Shown piece after piece: positions 60,197-64,000 of a DNA stretch of 64,000 nt (its first letter is position 1; every line of letters starts with the position of its first letter). The stretch lies in the IMG/VR virus record IMGVR_UViG_3300006919_000052, positions 1 to 64,000 of that record. One strand, written 5' to 3'. The position numbers and the translations under genes were made by a program. Origin of the DNA: a virus. The notes under the pieces were generated by a model, which had not been told where the DNA came from, ran no database searches, and worked only from the letters and a program-made list of their open reading frames with translations.

Positions 60197-60471
60197 TGAC
60201 TAAAGAACAATTATCAGAAAGAATACAAGAATCACTCCGTGATTGGTTTAAAAAAGAAGATTGGGTTAGAATCAATACTTCAGGTAATATTTCTGGTAAG
60301 TGTGGTACAATGAAAAAAGGTAAAGCTACAACTAGATGTTTACCTAAGAAAAAAGCACAATCCTTAACTAAAGCAGAACGTAAAGCTACGGTTGCTAAAA
60401 AAGTTAGAGGTGATAAAAAAGGAAAACAATTTGTGAAAAACACAAAGAAAGCTGAATATAAAAAAAAATAA
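60196..60471 (+). CDS. DUF5872 family protein
   Basis: A 91-residue, very basic protein of the DUF5872 type: WVRINTSGNISGKCGTMKKG with ATTRCLPKKKAQSL, then KAERKATVAKKVRG. The two Cys are in the family's positions. DUF5872 occurs in phages and large eukaryotic viruses, with unknown function; the charge suggests nucleic-acid binding. The N-terminal 20 residues (KEQLSERIQESLRDW) are an added amphipathic helix. Confidence 0.75.
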   Translation: MTKEQLSERIQESLRDWFKKEDWVRINTSGNISGKCGTMKKGKATTRCLPKKKAQSLTKAERKATVAKKVRGDKKGKQFVKNTKKAEYKKK

Positions 60472-60475
60472 ACAA

Positions 60476-61162
60476 ATGAAAAAATTATTTACACTATTAT
60501 TTGCAGTTACTTTATTAATAGGGTGCAAACAAAATCAACCAGTAAAAATTCATGAAGGTGCATATGCATTCTGTGGAGCATCAGGAGCAATTCCTACTGG
60601 AAATAAAATTATTATACAAGGAGTAGAGTATGATGAAGGTTGTGCTATTTGTCCTGTATTAGAAGGACAATCAATTGGTAGTTTAGTAATGGAAGGTGTA
60701 AGCCCAAGCTGGGGTGAAGTAACTGGTACTAAAGGAAAATTTAGTACAAAGAAGTATTTTGAATATCCAGGAAATGATGGCAGTACTGTATGGGATGGAA
60801 AATATGTATGGTCTTATTTCTGGTACTTTTCACCAACTGACACAATTCCTCAATTTAATCCTGATACTAAAAGTTGGGAATGGATGAATCCAAATAACCG
60901 AAAGTTTATAATTGATTTAAGTAATCCTGCAACAAGTGAAAGTAATATGTTTGCTATGCCAGGCGTTATTTTTGATACTACATCAACAGGTATTGTATTA
61001 GCTAAAGTTTATGGACCACTTAATGAGGCAGCTGTACCATTACGTAAAGCAGTTCCTGTAAAAAATGGACAAACTTCAATAACTGCTGCTAAAGAAGGTT
61101 TTCCATACCCTGTAGGAACCCCAGTTTCATTAGTAGAATTAAGTAAAGACTTACAAAATTAA
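60476..61162 (+). CDS. Lipoprotein 1 of three
   Basis: A 228-residue lipoprotein with a Lys-rich start, a hydrophobic stretch and the lipobox LIGC (Cys at residue 17). The mature part has Cys pairs (FCGAS, GCAIC) and aromatic-rich segments (KYVWSYFWYF). It begins the first of three consecutive lipoprotein genes of similar layout. The function is unknown; host envelope modification or superinfection exclusion is plausible. Confidence 0.75.
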   Translation: MKKLFTLLFAVTLLIGCKQNQPVKIHEGAYAFCGASGAIPTGNKIIIQGVEYDEGCAICPVLEGQSIGSLVMEGVSPSWGEVTGTKGKFSTKKYFEYPGNDGSTVWDGKYVWSYFWYFSPTDTIPQFNPDTKSWEWMNPNNRKFIIDLSNPATSESNMFAMPGVIFDTTSTGIVLAKVYGPLNEAAVPLRKAVPVKNGQTSITAAKEGFPYPVGTPVSLVELSKDLQN

Positions 61163-61174
61163 AAAACAATAAAA

Positions 61175-61675
61175 ATGAAAAAATTATTATTATTAATATT
61201 ATCAATGTTCCTATTTGTAGGATGTAAAAATGGAGTTAAAAAAGTAGAAAAAGTAGAAACATCACCTGCTAAATTTACTTTAACAGTAATTAATCATACA
61301 GATCAAGATATGAAATGGGAACAAAGTTGGGCAATGACAGGACCAGATTCTGGAATTGTAGCAGCAGGTGATACTGTTGAATTATCTTCTAATGAAGTTG
61401 ATTCAGACCATATTAATGTTTACCCAATGCCCCCTAAAAGTATAGATCAACCAAACCCAGGAAATGGAACTTTTAATATGCAGTATGGTTGGGATGGACA
61501 TATAGCCCGTGTATATTGCGATAATGTATGTAACAAAGGTTACCCAACAGCTGATGTACATTATGATGGTACAAATTGGATATACGCAACTGAATGGTTA
61601 AAGGATCCATCAGTACAAACTAACACAACAAACACAGTAACTATAACTACAAAACCTTGGTCTAAAGAAAACTAA
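61175..61675 (+). CDS. Lipoprotein 2 of three
   Basis: A 166-residue lipoprotein: signal peptide MKKLLLLILSMFLF with lipobox FVGC (Cys at 17). The mature part is a beta-rich domain with a C-x3-C pair (CDNVC). It lies 12 bases after lipoprotein 1. Unknown function. Confidence 0.75.
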   Translation: MKKLLLLILSMFLFVGCKNGVKKVEKVETSPAKFTLTVINHTDQDMKWEQSWAMTGPDSGIVAAGDTVELSSNEVDSDHINVYPMPPKSIDQPNPGNGTFNMQYGWDGHIARVYCDNVCNKGYPTADVHYDGTNWIYATEWLKDPSVQTNTTNTVTITTKPWSKEN

Positions 61676-61678
61676 AAT

Positions 61679-62527
61679 ATGAAAAAAATATTATTATTAT
61701 TGGGGTTATTATTAACAGGATGTTCAACAACATGGCATGTAAGTACAACAGGTCACGATCCAATATATGATACAGTTTTAGAAGTACCAGCTAATGTACA
61801 AATAGATACATTATCATCTTCACAATTAAGATGGAAATTAAGAACTGACTTTAGATTCAGATATGATTTTGCTCAATATGCTTTATCCCAACCTAGATCA
61901 TTTGATTGGAATAATAGAGTTTTAGGTAATAGATATAATGTTTACAACCCATATTATGGATTTGGATATAGTAATTACTGGAGTAGAGACATGATGTGGA
62001 ATGATTGGGTATGGGGTTATAATTCATATAATATGTGGTCACCATTTAGATACGATAGATGGGGTTATAATCATTATGGATGGAATAGCTGGGGTTGGAA
62101 TGGATACTATGGTAATAGCTGGGGTTGGAGACAACAAATGAATAATTATGCTTGGCAACATAGAAATAGACCTAATACAGCCTACATTAATGGTAGAAGA
62201 GGTTCTAATAATATACAAAGTAGAATTGTTGTTAATAATACTAACCGAACAAGAGTTAATGTAAGAGAAGATAAAGTAGATTTATTAGCTAATAAAATAC
62301 GTAAGAGAGTAAATAATAAGAATATTAGAGTTTATAATAACCCAAATAACCCTAATATAAACAATAAATCAAAACCACGAGTTTACGTTAGGCCTAATAA
62401 TAATAGTAAACCACGAGTTTACGTTAGACCTAATAATAATAGTAATAACTCTAGACAAATAGTTAATTCACCTCCAAGATCTAGCAATAATAGTGCGTCA
62501 AGGAGTAATATTAGAAGAAAAAATTAA
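61679..62527 (+). CDS. Lipoprotein 3 of three, Asn/Tyr/Trp-rich
   Basis: A 282-residue lipoprotein: signal peptide with lipobox LTGC (Cys at 15). The mature part has an aromatic run (about residues 80-150, many Asn/Tyr/Trp/Gly, WGYNHYGWNSWGWNGYYG-like), followed by Asn/Arg-rich repeats, including a duplicated 12-residue unit (SKPRVYVRPNNN). Its composition is unusual for a lipoprotein and suggests a sticky or flexible surface domain. Unknown. Confidence 0.72.
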   Translation: MKKILLLLGLLLTGCSTTWHVSTTGHDPIYDTVLEVPANVQIDTLSSSQLRWKLRTDFRFRYDFAQYALSQPRSFDWNNRVLGNRYNVYNPYYGFGYSNYWSRDMMWNDWVWGYNSYNMWSPFRYDRWGYNHYGWNSWGWNGYYGNSWGWRQQMNNYAWQHRNRPNTAYINGRRGSNNIQSRIVVNNTNRTRVNVREDKVDLLANKIRKRVNNKNIRVYNNPNNPNINNKSKPRVYVRPNNNSKPRVYVRPNNNSNNSRQIVNSPPRSSNNSASRSNIRRKN

Positions 62528-62541
62528 TATTTATAAATAAA
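62525..62541 (+). promoter_or_regulatory. Element B, candidate late promoter
   Basis: TAATATTTATAAATAAA with core TATTTATAA at 62528-62536, ending 16 bases before the ATG at 62553. Confidence 0.55.
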
Positions 62542-62552
62542 AATATATTATA

Positions 62553-63467
62553 ATGAGCGATTTCAATTACCAAAAATACCTAAAAAATAATCCTTTACTT
62601 AAAAAAGAAGTAAAAGATACACTACTTACCGAAGCTAAAGACAAAGAAGTCGAAGAAGTAATGGGGGTAGACAGAAAAGGAAACAAAAAACCTGATACCG
62701 ATGGAAGCGATGCTTCTAAATTTAAAAGAGCAGCTAAAGATGTTAAAGAAGTAAGAATTGATCGTGATGTAGCTGAACGTATTGAAGGTTTATTAGATAG
62801 ATCTATGAAAGCTAAATTTATAGATGCATTTATGGACATATACTCAGATTTATTAGAAGAAGATAATTTCTTTCCTGAAGATATAATCAATCACTTAAAT
62901 AATGAAATGCATGCTGAATTAGCTGGTTATCAAAGACAAGGTGATAGATTAAATAGTATAGGAGAGGATGCTAGAACGGATGCTGAAGAAGAAGGATATA
63001 AAGATGGCATGAAAGACGAAAAAGAAGACATGAAAGAAGATGCTAGAACAGATGCTGAAGAAGAAGGATATGAAGATGGATTTAAAGATGCTAAATCAGA
63101 TATGAAAGATGCTATTAGTAAAATGAAAGTATCAGAACTTAAAGCAAAAATTAAAGAAGATATTATTTCATTACTTGAAGAAGATAGTTTAGAAGAAGAT
63201 GCTAGAACAGATGCTGAAGAAGAAGGCTACAAGGACGGAATGAAAGATGAAAAAGAAGATCTGGAAGGAGAAGATATTGAAATTGATATTGAAGAACCAT
63301 TAGATGCAGAAACTGCTCAAGGTGGTCTTACTGATGATGAAAGAGAAGTTCAAGATGCTCTAAAACTTGCTTATGATAATGCTATTGCAATGGGAGATCA
63401 AAAACTAGCTGACCAAATTGGTAATTCAATTACATTCTTTACTAGGACTCACGTTGTAGAAAGATAA
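62553..63467 (+). CDS. Acidic repeat protein with N-terminal tag
   Basis: A 304-residue, very acidic protein. The start FNYQKYLKNNPLLKKEVKDT is an amphipathic helical tag. Residues about 139-235 contain three copies of an EDARTDAEEEGYKDGMKDEKED-type unit. Head core or scaffold proteins of T4-like phages are similarly acidic and often carry short cleavable N-termini, so an internal head protein is a fair guess. No enzymatic motif is visible. Confidence 0.68.
   Translation: MSDFNYQKYLKNNPLLKKEVKDTLLTEAKDKEVEEVMGVDRKGNKKPDTDGSDASKFKRAAKDVKEVRIDRDVAERIEGLLDRSMKAKFIDAFMDIYSDLLEEDNFFPEDIINHLNNEMHAELAGYQRQGDRLNSIGEDARTDAEEEGYKDGMKDEKEDMKEDARTDAEEEGYEDGFKDAKSDMKDAISKMKVSELKAKIKEDIISLLEEDSLEEDARTDAEEEGYKDGMKDEKEDLEGEDIEIDIEEPLDAETAQGGLTDDEREVQDALKLAYDNAIAMGDQKLADQIGNSITFFTRTHVVER
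62967..63262 (+). repeat. Three-copy acidic coding repeat
   Basis: Three in-frame copies of a roughly 66-base unit starting at 62967, 63039 and 63198 (each with GATGCTAGAAC and GATGCTGAAGAAGAAGG). The first two are nearly adjacent; a 90-base non-repeat segment separates the second and third. They differ by a few base changes, mostly at third positions. Confidence 0.85.
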
Positions 63468-63468
63468 T

Positions 63469-64000
63469 ATGTTAAGCGAACGCAAACTCACTGAAAATGA
63501 ACTGGAGCAAAGGAAAATCGCTCTCAAGGGTTTGTTAAAAAACAAACGTGCTTTAGTTCAAAAGTATGGTAAGGATGCCGAAACAGTTATGTATGGAATA
63601 GCTACCAAACAGGCAAAGAAAAAAATTGAAAATATGAATTTGGACAAATTAAAAGAAATGATCCAGGATGCCCTTATTGTTAAGGAAGCATCCCCTTTTG
63701 TACTAGCAGCAGACGCAGCAAAAGATGCGGGTAAAAAAGAATTTGAGTTTCCTAAAGGTAGTGGTAAAATGCATCCTGTAACTATCAAAAAAGATATTGA
63801 AGAAGATTATTTAGATGTAGATGATACAAAAAATAATGATACTGGTTTTTCTGGCCGAGCAGATTATGGTGAAGAAGATAAAGCACTAGGTCAAGAAGAT
63901 GAGCTAGAAATGAAAGGTTTAGAAGAAGATAAGGAGCTAGAGGATTGGAATAGTGAATTTGGTGATGATGCAGAATCTCAAGATAGAATAGATAATGAAG
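63469..64000 (+). CDS. Conserved phage structural-region protein, partial
   Basis: An open frame from the ATG at 63469 to the window's end (177 codons visible, no stop). The N-terminal pattern (ERKLTENELEQRKIALKGL, then KKNKRAL-like VQKYGKDAETVMYG and ATKQAKKK) is one I recognise from conserved T4-like marine phage proteins near head genes. The visible C-terminal part is acidic. The remainder lies outside the window. Confidence 0.68.
   Translation, partial: MLSERKLTENELEQRKIALKGLLKNKRALVQKYGKDAETVMYGIATKQAKKKIENMNLDKLKEMIQDALIVKEASPFVLAADAAKDAGKKEFEFPKGSGKMHPVTIKKDIEEDYLDVDDTKNNDTGFSGRADYGEEDKALGQEDELEMKGLEEDKELEDWNSEFGDDAESQDRIDNE

Noticed and set aside
1-64000. Bacterial chromosome or integrated prophage
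   Set aside because: Lipoprotein and metabolic genes could suggest a bacterium, but the whole window has phage-like density and structural modules; no integrase, att site or housekeeping gene is seen. Integration elsewhere cannot be excluded.

Overview
The window looks like one contiguous stretch of a tailed-phage genome of the T4-like (myovirus) type that infects a member of the Bacteroidota, probably marine. Evidence for a phage: a gp25-like baseplate protein (23655-24062), a gp6-like baseplate wedge protein (24065-25906), a hub/spike-like protein (19719-20978), a gp55-like late sigma factor (18629-19336), a giant tail protein (27579-35786), fibre and lectin genes, and tightly packed genes with 1-30 base overlaps. 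Evidence for the host is indirect. The DNA is very A+T-rich. There is almost no Shine-Dalgarno signal. A repeated promoter-like element (TTTGG, then TATATTCA about 20 bases on) fits the Bacteroidota -33 TTTG / -7 TAnnTTTG pattern better than a -35/-10 promoter. No capsid, portal, terminase, sheath, polymerase or integrase gene is in view, so the virion and replication modules continue outside.

Layout. 1-1283: tail end of a possible single-strand DNA-binding protein, then small unknown genes. 1299-4668: a first glycan-type group (radical SAM enzyme, GT2 glycosyltransferase, small membrane proteins). 4676-8140: an early-type region of very small overlapping genes, closed by a strong terminator. 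8229-9014 (minus): a methylglyoxal synthase and a membrane-anchored coiled-coil protein. 9186-13148: a second glycan group (methyltransferase, GT25, a GT-A enzyme, radical SAM/SPASM). 13145-14014 (minus): a Ser/Thr/Pro-repeat fibre protein. 14069-19336: DUF932, lipoprotein, T5orf172 nuclease, HD hydrolase and late sigma factor. 19373-42907: baseplate, tail and fibre genes, ending in a 1262-residue protein with about 735 residues of TPSISI-like repeats. 42912-50881: a third glycan group (two GlcNAc-transferase-family enzymes, a GT-B-like enzyme, a NodU-type carbamoyltransferase, a HtrL/YibB-GT2 fusion). 50904-53110: GIY-YIG-like nuclease, primase and PD-(D/E)XK nuclease. 53131-56280: three LamG-like lectins around a fibrinogen-like lectin. 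56352-64000: P-loop kinase, a four-domain nucleotidylyltransferase/zincin/HAD fusion, DUF5872, three consecutive lipoproteins and acidic repeat proteins.

Two recurring control elements organise the window. Element A (TTGG, 15 bases, TTCGTATATT) has six plus-strand copies with identical spacing and one weaker minus-strand copy. It precedes early-type genes, the methylglyoxal synthase pair, the third glycan group and the kinase/fusion group. Element B (TATTTATAA-like, 9-16 bases before the ATG) precedes mostly structural genes, including one on the minus strand, and is a candidate late promoter for the gp55-like factor.

The most interesting possibility is a self-decoration system. The phage encodes three proteins with mucin-like Ser/Thr/Pro tracts joined to a shared C-terminal domain. 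Just downstream of the two largest lies a promoter-driven block with two enzymes of the family that transfers GlcNAc to protein side chains. I infer that the virion may glycosylate its own fibres; modification of the host surface or of DNA remains open. Functions are read from motifs only and no database search was run.
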